Shown here one piece after another: positions 38,430-46,371 of a stretch of DNA of 49,826 nt (its first letter is position 1; every line of letters begins with the position of its first letter). Under the pieces are notes generated by a model that searched no databases, was not told the origin of the DNA, and saw only the letters and a list, made by a program, of their open reading frames with translations. Origin of the DNA: a virus. The stretch lies in IMG/VR virus record IMGVR_UViG_3300025102_000052, positions 1 through 49,826 of that record; one strand, 5' to 3'. The translations under genes were made by a program, and so were the position numbers.

Positions 38430-38947
38430 TCTTCAAGTTTTTTCTTAATAGGTTTTTTTGAGAGCTTAACTGTAGGGACAGGAGAAGGTTTGGTATTTAC
38501 GATAGGAGTAGTTTTTGTAGACTTAACTGCAACAGCTTTTTTAGGCTCTACTCCTGCAGGCTTCTCAGAAGATCCTTGAGGTTTGACAGTCATAACCTTG
38601 CCACCGCTCATTGTCGGGAGAACGTAGTGCTCAATTAAACCCAGATCACGAGTAAAGAGTGCTGCACGAGTAATGCCCTTTGCACCATAAAAAGCAAAAT
38701 TAAGCTTTCCATCATGGTCAATACGCACATGCGTTCCATTTCCTGAAGCGACAGCAAGCTTCAAAACTTCTCCATTAGCAGTAACTTCAAAAATAGTGCA
38801 GTCAACATACTGAACACCATTAGTAGCGTGCCACCATTCTTTGATTTTATGAGTATCACCACCTCGCTTAGGACGGGTCAACCGCAGTTCTTTGCCAGTG
38901 TGCTTACTTACGTTTTTTACACCAGTAAGAATAAGACTATCAGCCAT
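38426..38947 (-). CDS. Hypothetical protein with basic tail
   Basis: A 173-aa protein on the minus strand between virion genes. The N-terminal 110 residues look folded (DGKLNFAFYGAKGITRAALF). The rest is Lys/Pro/Thr-rich and disordered (SKKPIKKKLED ending). Its start overlaps the stop of the NUMOD4/HNH gene by 8 nt, so the two probably moved or are expressed together. No family is recognised. Confidence 0.62.
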   Translation of the reverse strand: MADSLILTGVKNVSKHTGKELRLTRPKRGGDTHKIKEWWHATNGVQYVDCTIFEVTANGEVLKLAVASGNGTHVRIDHDGKLNFAFYGAKGITRAALFTRDLGLIEHYVLPTMSGGKVMTVKPQGSSEKPAGVEPKKAVAVKSTKTTPIVNTKPSPVPTVKLSKKPIKKKLED

Positions 38948-39317
38948 TTTCGCGATTACAACTTTCTTCTATTTTAGTCCATTTAAGATTACCAACGATG
39001 TTGTTATCTTTTTGACCATCTACATGACGAACTCTGCTACATGTCTTTGTACGACCGGGCAGTGATAATGGGGGTTTTAAAAATGCAAGCGCTACAAGTG
39101 TATGAACTGCTGCAGTAATTGTTTTCTTTCTTCCTATTCGTTGTGTGAGGTTAACCTGCATATAGCCATTCTTATTCTTCCGTTGCTTTAATATTTTCTC
39201 GGATCTTCCTTTAGTGCTTTTGATTTGTCCCTTGCTGTTTATATAGTATTCAATACAGCATTCATAGCCCGGTAAAGTATGAATCGGAGTCCATTCATTG
39301 TCGTCGATAAATTCCAT
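38940..39317 (-). CDS. NUMOD4/HNH homing-type endonuclease
   Basis: A 125-aa protein from ATG 39317 (a TTG at 39332 is less likely). N-terminal NUMOD4 motif: EWTPIHTLPGYECCIEYYIN, then GQIKST. The HNH part follows: VHTLVALAFLKPP and VRHVDGQKDNNIVGNLKWTK, matching the family's VNHIDG...NN..NLEW. Such enzymes cut a specific site and spread by repair. The gene lies just in front of the capsid gene, on the opposite strand, a typical free-standing homing position next to a conserved target. The histidine of the HNH core is present. Confidence 0.88.
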   Translation of the reverse strand: MEFIDDNEWTPIHTLPGYECCIEYYINSKGQIKSTKGRSEKILKQRKNKNGYMQVNLTQRIGRKKTITAAVHTLVALAFLKPPLSLPGRTKTCSRVRHVDGQKDNNIVGNLKWTKIEESCNRENG

Positions 39318-39385
39318 CGTTATTAACCACAAAATATTGGGGTATATATTCTAAAGTATAGCAATAACTACTAATATCGTTATAT

Positions 39386-40588
39386 GTGTCTAAGTCGAAG
39401 ACACTTATAAACCTTTTTAGCTTACGGAGTTACGATCCTATGTGGATTGATAATGATTTTCCGAAGCTTCTTGGTGCAGAGCTTTATCGTCCCCACCCGG
39501 CTTACATCATTGAGATGGCAGTTGAGCCGGTTGTGGTACACGACTTCTCTAAGCAACCCGGTCAAACAGTTCAGTTAGACCGTTACCGCTTCTGGGGTAA
39601 GCCCGGCACTAAGGAGTCCCGTGAGCGGACAGCCGATCAAACACTTGGATCCGCCTCCGCACGCAATATCGTCAAGGACAAAGTGCTGGTGACTCTCCGT
39701 GAGTACACCGGTCCTGCTGACTCCCGCGATTCCTCTCAGCCTTCCACCTTCAAGGTGGCTCGCGAAACTCTGATTACCGCTCAGCGTCTGCTGCTGGATA
39801 CCGGCAACCTGAACGTGTTCCATCAGAGCATCGGTTCTCTGACCTTGCTCGACGACTATCGCCGCTGGCGCGATCGGGTGTTCGCTAACGAACTCCTGAA
39901 AGCAGAAGCTGCTGGTCAAGCAAGCAAAGATCAAGGTGGTTACTACCTGCCTGGCGGTAAAGCCAAAGGTGGTTCCGGTGGCACCCTCGGCGTTACCTAC
40001 GCCGCTGGCGAATCCGCCAAGTTCGATGTGAAGACCGACCTTCTGGAAGTTGTCAAGGACATGCGTAAGCGCAACGTCCCGACTTTCGCTGATGGCTACT
40101 ACCGCTGCATCGTGGATCCGACCGCGATGATGCACCTGCGCCAGAACGCTGACTTCCGCGAGATCGCTCGCTATCCGGGCAACGGCATGATTAACCCCAT
40201 GCAGCCCAACCAGGCTCCCAACGCCAACTTCTACCAAGGCATGGGTCCTGCTTACGGTCAAGCTGGCTTTGTTGCTGGTCAACCCGTTATGCCTACTGGC
40301 TTCCTCTTCGAGGGTGTCCGTTGGTTCGAGTCCACCAACCTGCCCGAAACCTCTTACAACCTCGTGGTGACTGACGAGAGCAGCTCTGCCGCTGACTACA
40401 CGGCATCTCAGCTGATCTTCTTCGGCCCTCAGGCTGTTGGCGTGGGTATTGGTGGTAACAACGCTCAGATCTTGCTGAATAACAACGACGACTTCAGCCG
40501 TTTCATCATCATGATCTGGAGCCTGTTCGCCGGTTTTGAAACTCTGAATAGAGATTTCATTACGGTTGGTTACTCTTTCGTTTATTGA
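39386..40588 (+). CDS. Major capsid protein (probable)
   Basis: A 400-aa protein, starting at GTG 39386 with TATAGC 23 nt upstream as a possible -10 box. The order after portal and scaffold, the size, and the N-terminal sequence (YDPMWIDNDFPKLLGAELYR; PGQTVQLDRYRFWGKPGTKE) fit N4/gp56-type or related HK97-fold capsid proteins. Many third codon positions are C or G (CGT/CGC, CTG, AAG), unlike most neighbours, as expected of the most abundant virion protein. The next gene is probably its decoration partner. Confidence 0.8.
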   Translation: MSKSKTLINLFSLRSYDPMWIDNDFPKLLGAELYRPHPAYIIEMAVEPVVVHDFSKQPGQTVQLDRYRFWGKPGTKESRERTADQTLGSASARNIVKDKVLVTLREYTGPADSRDSSQPSTFKVARETLITAQRLLLDTGNLNVFHQSIGSLTLLDDYRRWRDRVFANELLKAEAAGQASKDQGGYYLPGGKAKGGSGGTLGVTYAAGESAKFDVKTDLLEVVKDMRKRNVPTFADGYYRCIVDPTAMMHLRQNADFREIARYPGNGMINPMQPNQAPNANFYQGMGPAYGQAGFVAGQPVMPTGFLFEGVRWFESTNLPETSYNLVVTDESSSAADYTASQLIFFGPQAVGVGIGGNNAQILLNNNDDFSRFIIMIWSLFAGFETLNRDFITVGYSFVY

Positions 40589-40604
40589 TAGGAGGTAACT
40601 AACA

Positions 40605-41246
40605 ATGTCCGTAATTTTCCCCGGTAATTATGTTTCTCACCTGAACGCATATCGCGAGCAGGGTGTTGAAGCTATCCCTGGTGTTGAGTTCTACCGTGCC
40701 GTTGGTGCACTGGTCCTCGATCCTGACAATGCAGGCACTCTGTCTGGCGGCTCTCTTGCTGCTGGCACCTATGGCCTGAAGATCTTGTCTCCTGACCTGC
40801 GTCAAGATGACAAGCCTCGTACTGATAAGACCTTCGTAATTCCTAAGAATTCCGTTGTCTATCGCACAGCTGTCTCCGCCCCTGGTGTGAAAGCAGCTGC
40901 TTCCGGTAACACCATCAAGATTGTCGCTCTCGGCGGCAACGCTCCTGGTAACACCGGTAGTGAAGTAACGCTGACTGCAGCAAGTGATCTCTTCTTCCCT
41001 GCTGCTGGCGCTACTTCTCCAATGCTGGGTGTACTGAATGGCACTGCTGTAAGCACTTCTGCTGATACTGCAGTCCAGGTCGTCACCTCTGCAGGCTTCA
41101 CCGCTGAGCAGAACCCCTCTGCTGGTGCTGACCGTAAGAGCCCTTCCGCCATTCTGGTTGAAGTCTGCTACTACCGTGCAGCCTCTGCTCCTGACGCTGA
41201 AGATGCTCATATTCCTTATGGAATTGAAGCTGGTCAAGGTACCTGA
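40605..41246 (+). CDS. Capsid decoration or minor structural protein (probable)
   Basis: A 213-aa protein 16 nt after the capsid gene with a strong ribosome-binding site (AGGAGGT). Ala/Gly/Thr-rich and beta (FYRAVGALVLDPDNAGTLSG; IKIVALGGNAPGNTGSEVTL), with the same C/G-ending codons as the capsid gene, so it is probably expressed at a similar high level. A strong terminator follows. Role inferred from position and composition. Confidence 0.65.
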   Translation: MSVIFPGNYVSHLNAYREQGVEAIPGVEFYRAVGALVLDPDNAGTLSGGSLAAGTYGLKILSPDLRQDDKPRTDKTFVIPKNSVVYRTAVSAPGVKAAASGNTIKIVALGGNAPGNTGSEVTLTAASDLFFPAAGATSPMLGVLNGTAVSTSADTAVQVVTSAGFTAEQNPSAGADRKSPSAILVEVCYYRAASAPDAEDAHIPYGIEAGQGT

Positions 41247-41266
41247 TTTATATAATCAGCATCAAG

Positions 41267-41292
41267 AGCGTCTCTTCGGAGGCGCTTTTTTT
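41267..41292 (+). terminator. Strong rho-independent terminator
   Basis: AGCGTCTC-TTCG-GAGGCGCT, an 8-bp stem (one T-G pair) with a TTCG tetraloop, followed by seven T residues. It ends the capsid-decoration transcript. Confidence 0.92.
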
Positions 41293-41297
41293 GTGCC

Positions 41298-41303
41298 TAT
41301 AAT
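41298..41303 (+). promoter_or_regulatory. -10 box TATAAT
   Basis: TATAAT ending 23 nt before the ATG at 41327, immediately after the terminator. Confidence 0.6.
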
Positions 41304-41326
41304 AAGATTAGGTATACCCCAAAGAT

Positions 41327-41761
41327 ATGTCCGACCACAAGTTATTTCAAGACACCAAGACAGGTAAGTTGGTGGAATTTGTTACTCAGCACGATAAAGA
41401 GTTTGCAATGGTTAAAGACGCTGCAGGTGGCGTTACTTTTATGATGCTTGATCAACTAGTTCCTTATGATCCTCAAAAAGGACGTATGGCAAAGATCGCT
41501 CCTGTAGAACAAGAAGCGCCGGAAGAGCAAATCCCTCAAACTGTTGTGCCGATTGAAGATACTCGCTTAAACTTAAATGCTGCTCCTGCAGAACAAATTG
41601 CTAAAAGACTGCCTGGTGTTGGCTTTGCTACCGCCAAGAAGATTGTTGAACTACGTATGTCATTGAGCGGCGAAAGGTTTGCCAATCTCAAACAGCTAGA
41701 AAATATTCCCCGAGTCAATTGGGATCAACTGATTGAAGAGGACTTGATCTTTATTAGTTAA
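41327..41761 (+). CDS. Helix-hairpin-helix protein (ComEA-like domain)
   Basis: A 144-aa protein. An N-terminal 70 residues of mixed fold (LFQDTKTGKLVEFVTQHDKE) are joined by a Pro/Glu linker to a C-terminal HhH domain: LNLNAAPAEQIAKRLPGVGF, then ATAKKIVELR and FANLKQLENIP. The LPGVG hairpin followed by AKKI is the ComEA-type DNA-backbone-binding pattern. It may hold DNA near the packaging vertex or during head completion. Not a nuclease by sequence. Confidence 0.75.
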   Translation: MSDHKLFQDTKTGKLVEFVTQHDKEFAMVKDAAGGVTFMMLDQLVPYDPQKGRMAKIAPVEQEAPEEQIPQTVVPIEDTRLNLNAAPAEQIAKRLPGVGFATAKKIVELRMSLSGERFANLKQLENIPRVNWDQLIEEDLIFIS

Positions 41762-41790
41762 ACTAGTGATATAAAAGTAGAAGTGTAGTA

Positions 41791-42243
41791 ATGGCTATTA
41801 GTATTGAGGAAGCTTTACTAGCAAAGGCAGCACAAGACGAACAAGATCGTATTAGCCCTGGCAGTTCTACAGCACTTGGTGCTGGTCTTGGTGCGTTAAC
41901 AGGAGCTACCGCTGGTGCAGTTCCTCATGCTGCTGGACTGCAGATAAATAAATTGAAAGACAGGTTAGCGGCAGGACAGGGGTTAGTCCCTGCTCCTAAT
42001 ACTGGAATGCGAGGCATTCGTAATGCTGTTCGCCCTGGTACACGTTTTGCTGGCGGATTGGTTGGAGCAATCTTGGGTGGTGGATTAGGAGCTGGAGCAC
42101 GTCAAGCAATGATGGAAAACTCTCCCGCCGCAACACTACTTGCAAAGATTCAGATGGGTGAAGAGCTGACTCAAGTTGAAAAAAGCATGCTTCAAAACGA
42201 GCTTGCCAGTACTTACAGCAATATCACCCAAGGAGTTGCCTGA
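41791..42243 (+). CDS. Glycine-zipper virion-block protein
   Basis: A 150-aa protein with two Gly/Ala membrane-like stretches (STALGAGLGALTGATAGAVP; FAGGLVGAILGGGLGAGARQ) separated by a basic segment, and a charged helical C-terminus. The leader contains GTAGAAGTGTAGT, as before 20246. No family is recognised. Confidence 0.66.
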   Translation: MAISIEEALLAKAAQDEQDRISPGSSTALGAGLGALTGATAGAVPHAAGLQINKLKDRLAAGQGLVPAPNTGMRGIRNAVRPGTRFAGGLVGAILGGGLGAGARQAMMENSPAATLLAKIQMGEELTQVEKSMLQNELASTYSNITQGVA

Positions 42244-42740
42244 TGGAACTAGACGATTATCTGAAATCTAAAGTTCGATTTCACCTTGGCTTCAATGCCG
42301 GTGCCCAGATACCTGCTGGTGATCGATCAAGATTAGAAGAAGCAATGTCACTTATCCCAGATGATTACTGGTATGAGCAGATCAACTATCATATCAAACG
42401 TTGTGATATCGCATGGAAAGCAAGTGCAGCTATTCCTGACGACTATTTTGATGATAATGGTAGCAGAGTATTGAATCCATCTCGGCAAGAGATTATTTCT
42501 GGTGATGTAAGCCGAACAATCAGTACCTCAGATCCACTCAAAGGTGATGAGTATTTCAGAGAAATCTATTTGAGAGAAATTGATCGTCTTGCGGAAAGCC
42601 TTTACGTACCAAATTATCGTCGTCCTGAAGTACGTCGATATGCGTTTGAAAGATCAGGTGCTGAATTTATTATGGCTGTACCCGGTCCTGCAGATACAGC
42701 AGTCGGTACTCGCATGATGCTCAGCACTGATTGGTCTTAA
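42243..42740 (+). CDS. Possible head-tail connector protein
   Basis: A 165-aa protein coupled by TGATG to the previous gene. Helical, acidic (DDYLKSKVRFHLGFNAGAQI; DRSRLEEAMSLIPDDYWYEQ). Size and place after the capsid suit a connector or neck protein, but no signature was recognised. Confidence 0.5.
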   Translation: MELDDYLKSKVRFHLGFNAGAQIPAGDRSRLEEAMSLIPDDYWYEQINYHIKRCDIAWKASAAIPDDYFDDNGSRVLNPSRQEIISGDVSRTISTSDPLKGDEYFREIYLREIDRLAESLYVPNYRRPEVRRYAFERSGAEFIMAVPGPADTAVGTRMMLSTDWS

Positions 42741-42743
42741 GTG

Positions 42744-42749
42744 TAGAAT
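42744..42749 (+). promoter_or_regulatory. Late-type -10 box TAGAAT
   Basis: TAGAAT ending 25 nt before the ATG at 42775. Confidence 0.55.
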
Positions 42750-42774
42750 AGGTTTAGGCTATTTAAATAAAATC

Positions 42775-43074
42775 ATGTATGCCGTAAATACTCACGGTGC
42801 TCATAAAATTACAATGAATAGTCAGGAATCTGACTATCAAGAAAGACTTAGGCAAGCCAGAGCTCAAGGCGATGGGAATCCATATACCAGTGGTATACAG
42901 CCTGTAGTGAATCAAGCGCCAGCTCCTGAAACAGTGCCTACTCCGCCTGCATCCCCAGAACAAAACTCTGTGGGAACTGACAAGTTAGATCAACGCCTTG
43001 CACTTTATGCAAAAGCTGCTGGTAATGCTGACTTTAGTAATAATGATCGTTCTGAAACCATGAGGATTGCATAA
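42775..43074 (+). CDS. Hypothetical protein
   Basis: A 99-aa protein, disordered with a Pro/Ala-rich middle (QAPAPETVPTPPASPEQN) and helical ends. No family is recognised. Coupled to the next gene by TAATG. Confidence 0.62.
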   Translation: MYAVNTHGAHKITMNSQESDYQERLRQARAQGDGNPYTSGIQPVVNQAPAPETVPTPPASPEQNSVGTDKLDQRLALYAKAAGNADFSNNDRSETMRIA

Positions 43075-43646
43075 TGGCTAGATCTAAAGTTCAACAAAAT
43101 TCTATTGCGCTCGACCCCAATCGAGAGAAGCTATCAATCAATATGTCGGTCACTCCTGGTGATCCAACAACTCAGATGAACAATCCTGGCAATGTCACCA
43201 GTTTTGGTCCTCAGCTGAGTGCACTCCCAGGTCCTGACGGAAGAGTTGTGAATGAGTTTCCTTATGGTGATAAAGGTTTGATGAGTGCATCACAGCTTGG
43301 TGTTGATGGTGGTGATATCAACCCCGCATTTGTCCCTCGTTCTCCAATGCCAAACCAAGGATCAGGAACTATGCGTGGGCATCAGCGGAGCACACTTGCG
43401 CTGTTTGCTGCACCTACCCCACCGGCAGAGATGATGCAAGCAAGTCGAATGAACATGCATCCGTCTATGCAGGGCAAGCCTCAAAGTTTTATGGGTCTTA
43501 CTGGTCAGCCTGCAAATGTTCAAACTCCACCGGGTTTTAACGCTGGTCAAGGAACGCCTTTACCGACCATGGAACAATACGCAGGTATGGCAATGACGCC
43601 AGGTGCGACTAAGCAAACAAAAGGAAAGAAAGGAGGTAAAGCGTAA
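43074..43646 (+). CDS. Hypothetical Pro/Gly/Met-rich protein
   Basis: A 190-aa protein, low in secondary structure (PGDPTTQMNNPGNVTSFGPQ; MGLTGQPANVQTPPGFNAGQ) with a basic end (TKGKKGGKA). Coupled to both neighbours. No family is recognised. Confidence 0.62.
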   Translation: MARSKVQQNSIALDPNREKLSINMSVTPGDPTTQMNNPGNVTSFGPQLSALPGPDGRVVNEFPYGDKGLMSASQLGVDGGDINPAFVPRSPMPNQGSGTMRGHQRSTLALFAAPTPPAEMMQASRMNMHPSMQGKPQSFMGLTGQPANVQTPPGFNAGQGTPLPTMEQYAGMAMTPGATKQTKGKKGGKA

Positions 43647-44155
43647 TGGCTTCAACATCTACTAATAAGCAACCACTTCTGGTTGACCGAGTACTGCATG
43701 AAATTGTTGACCTTGCTGGTGCAACAGTTGAAACGAACTCTGTAATCACCATTGGTGGCTCAAACGGTGCAAAGCTCATTGTTGACTGCACAACTAATGA
43801 CGGTGCAATAATTAGTGAGATCTACACGCTCTCCAGAGCAACTAGTGCTGCTTATACAGTCAATATGTATATGAGTAGTGCAAAAGACTTCTTGAGAGCA
43901 TCGCAAGCTTCTTTCCTTGGAACCTTTAATGGCACAACAACAGAAGGTTCTAAAACTGTTTACGGTGCAATGCCTTTTGTACTAAATCCGGTTCCTGGTC
44001 AAGGTTCTACAGATTCAAGCTTAGTTATTGGTACACAGTTCCAAGCGTTATACATTCCTAAAGGTAAATGCCTGTGGGCTGCGGTTAAGAAAAAGACCTC
44101 TAGCGATACGGCAACCGAAGCACCCCTAATTGGAGTCCATGGCGGATTCTATTGA
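43646..44155 (+). CDS. Unrecognised beta-rich virion-block protein
   Basis: A 169-aa protein with strong ribosome-binding site (AAAGGAGGT). Beta-rich (VETNSVITIGGSNGAKLIVD; AAYTVNMYMSSAKDFLRASQ), ending in IGVHGGFY. Could be a tail or adaptor component; no signature recognised. Confidence 0.62.
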   Translation: MASTSTNKQPLLVDRVLHEIVDLAGATVETNSVITIGGSNGAKLIVDCTTNDGAIISEIYTLSRATSAAYTVNMYMSSAKDFLRASQASFLGTFNGTTTEGSKTVYGAMPFVLNPVPGQGSTDSSLVIGTQFQALYIPKGKCLWAAVKKKTSSDTATEAPLIGVHGGFY

Positions 44156-46062
44156 TGCCTAGGAAACGTAGTGACTTTAATCCTGGCGTATACGCCTTTA
44201 AAGGGTTTGCGAGTATAAATCGATCTCTTGGTAATCCAAGAGGTTCTGGTTTCTACCCAAGTAATCGGGAATTTGGTTCTACGGTTCAAAGAAGCATAAT
44301 CGATCAGTGGAATCTTGAAAGTGATTGGGTCAAGTGGCGAAAAGGTTATGAGATTTATAATCGAACTGCTTGGTCTACGCTGAAGATTAAAAATCAAAAC
44401 TACGATCCAGGCTTAGAACAAACTGGAAGTAATACACCGTTTGTGGATGCATTGCTAGATGCAACACTATACAAAGGAACGCCGTATCAAATTAGCAATA
44501 CGTTTTCGGGTTATGAATATCCGACAATGAAGGCAGATACAAACACACATTATGTAGTTAAAAGGACTCCAGAAAATAAATCGCTAGGGACAGTAACAAG
44601 CGTTAAGAATGATTCGTTTGTATATACCGATGACTATAACAACGGAGAAGTCTGTGTATCCATCAACCCAGACGCTACGACTGGTAGATTGCTTCTTCAG
44701 ATGGTAGGTGAAAGAATTGCTGATGGAGAATATGCAGACAATAATCGTACAGAAGCAACACTAAAAAGAATACTAACTTCAGATACAAAACCTGCAATAT
44801 ATACAGGAAGAACATTATCTGATGAGCTAAAGAATTTTGTTGAACTAGATCAAAAGGCTACAACAGTTAAGATCACAATCCCTGTAGCAGATGTAAATGT
44901 TACTACAAACAGCGGAGACTTTATTCCAAACCAAGGAGTTAATAATCAAGTCAAGAATACAGAAGGATCATTAGACATACTTGCGAATCCAGAATTATTG
45001 ACTAACAAAATTATATATGTCACTAATTTTTTTATTGACAAGCCGTTATCAAGCATCAATAATGTAACTTTTAAAGATGATGATTTCTTCTTCGAAGTGT
45101 CAATCAGTGAAAGTGAAACAGGGCAAGCACTAGTAGGTCTGGATCAGGGTGTAAATGAACTGCCGCCTTCAATGCTTGATCTTACTGATCTTCCTACAAT
45201 CTTTACAACATCAAATGCATCCTATACAATTGAAGGTTCGTATGTATTTAAAAAAGCTTCCTATCAGAAATACTTTGGAAGTAAGTATTTAACTGGTGAA
45301 GTTGTTCAAGGACTAGTTCAGGATATTTCATACTCAATCATTCCGTTTATTGTTGAAAAAGCAGATATAGTAAATAATCAATTTATTATTGAATCTAGCC
45401 CATACTTTGCAGAGGTCAAGCTCTATCCCTCTTTAGAGTCAGGTACACAATTAATATTTACAGACAACAGTTTTGCTAAAACGTTTACAACTGATGAGAA
45501 GTGGACAGATCTGCACACTGATATAAATCCATGGATGGATGAAGTTTTTACAAGTGGCTTAGCTCTAAGACCATCAATTACATACTCATGTTCATGTCCT
45601 AATTATTCGCACACTGTTCTTGCCATGCCTCAATCAAATCAAGATGGGGATACTCGAAAGACAAATCGACAACAAAGATACCCGTTGCCAACTGCGTTAA
45701 GTCCTGATGAATTTGACATGATTGGTCAAAATAAAGTTGCGGGTAAAGCGGCAAGCTGGGAAACAGATCAACATCGCCTGAGCTTTAAATTGTGTAAGCA
45801 TGTCATTGCATCGATGTTCAATGATGATGTGCGTGTAAGAGAACCTAATCAATATCCAAGTAACGTTGATAATCGATACTCTAATGCTCTTGAGAACTTT
45901 AATGAAAAGTTGGTAGAAGAAATCATCAATTCAGCGAATGCGTATAACCTGTCTTATCAAAGAACTGGTATATCAATTTCTGAAATTGTATTTGCAATGT
46001 CAAACGGATTAAATCTAGATCCGATTGAAACCGCTTATGTTGTTTTAGATAGCACTCAATAA
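44155..46062 (+). CDS. Large virion structural protein with SWIM-like Cys/His motif
   Basis: A 635-aa protein from ATG 44155, coupled by TGATG. The N-terminal 100 residues are basic and Tyr/Trp-rich. The central part is beta-rich with Asn/Thr/Asp repeats. Near residue 480 comes YSCSCPNYSH and, about 60 residues later, FKLCKHVIASMF: together CxC...CxH, the SWIM zinc-finger order with a long insert containing NRQQRYPLPTA. As I recall, cyanophage genomes carry large structural proteins with this Cys/His pair; a zinc-stabilised fold is likely, the role is unknown. Confidence 0.7.
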   Translation: MPRKRSDFNPGVYAFKGFASINRSLGNPRGSGFYPSNREFGSTVQRSIIDQWNLESDWVKWRKGYEIYNRTAWSTLKIKNQNYDPGLEQTGSNTPFVDALLDATLYKGTPYQISNTFSGYEYPTMKADTNTHYVVKRTPENKSLGTVTSVKNDSFVYTDDYNNGEVCVSINPDATTGRLLLQMVGERIADGEYADNNRTEATLKRILTSDTKPAIYTGRTLSDELKNFVELDQKATTVKITIPVADVNVTTNSGDFIPNQGVNNQVKNTEGSLDILANPELLTNKIIYVTNFFIDKPLSSINNVTFKDDDFFFEVSISESETGQALVGLDQGVNELPPSMLDLTDLPTIFTTSNASYTIEGSYVFKKASYQKYFGSKYLTGEVVQGLVQDISYSIIPFIVEKADIVNNQFIIESSPYFAEVKLYPSLESGTQLIFTDNSFAKTFTTDEKWTDLHTDINPWMDEVFTSGLALRPSITYSCSCPNYSHTVLAMPQSNQDGDTRKTNRQQRYPLPTALSPDEFDMIGQNKVAGKAASWETDQHRLSFKLCKHVIASMFNDDVRVREPNQYPSNVDNRYSNALENFNEKLVEEIINSANAYNLSYQRTGISISEIVFAMSNGLNLDPIETAYVVLDSTQ

Positions 46063-46105
46063 ATGATTGCGCTATTGTTTAGAAGGGAAAACAATATCAC
46101 TAGTT

Positions 46106-46309
46106 ATGTTTAAGCCAGAAGATTTTGAGCTGCCACTGGAGAAAGTACTAAAGCTGCGTGTAATTACTGATGAAGTAAACGAATGCAGAGACGTTGATGT
46201 ACTGCAATCAAGCTTGAAAGAGACGACTAGACTATTGATGACTTATCAGCACTTACTAGCTACAGTTTTGAAGGAGAAGCTTGAAGCTGAGTTACATAAT
46301 TTTGCTTGA
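46106..46309 (+). CDS. Small conserved-type cyanophage protein
   Basis: A 67-aa protein from ATG 46106 (MFKPEDFELPLEKVLKLRVI); an upstream frame from TTG 46067 is unlikely. Helical (LKETTRLLMTYQHLLATVLK). It resembles, from memory, a short protein found in T4-like cyanophages near fibre genes; function unknown. Confidence 0.65.
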   Translation: MFKPEDFELPLEKVLKLRVITDEVNECRDVDVLQSSLKETTRLLMTYQHLLATVLKEKLEAELHNFA

Positions 46310-46331
46310 GAAGCCTAAAGAAGATAAAAGC

Positions 46332-46337
46332 TAAAAT
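46332..46337 (+). promoter_or_regulatory. Weak -10-like box TAAAAT
   Basis: TAAAAT ending 34 nt before the ATG at 46372; less convincing than the TAnAAT boxes elsewhere. Confidence 0.35.
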
Positions 46338-46371
46338 ATAAATATCAAGAAGATGTCTAGGGCTTTAATCA

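Noticed and set aside
39575-40282. A 235-aa frame antisense to the capsid gene
   Set aside because: Shadow of a highly expressed gene with G/C-rich third positions; no phage-like composition or start context of its own.
40599-41237. A 212-aa frame antisense to the decoration-like gene
   Set aside because: Mirrors the coding strand; no ribosome-binding site and unlikely amino-acid composition.
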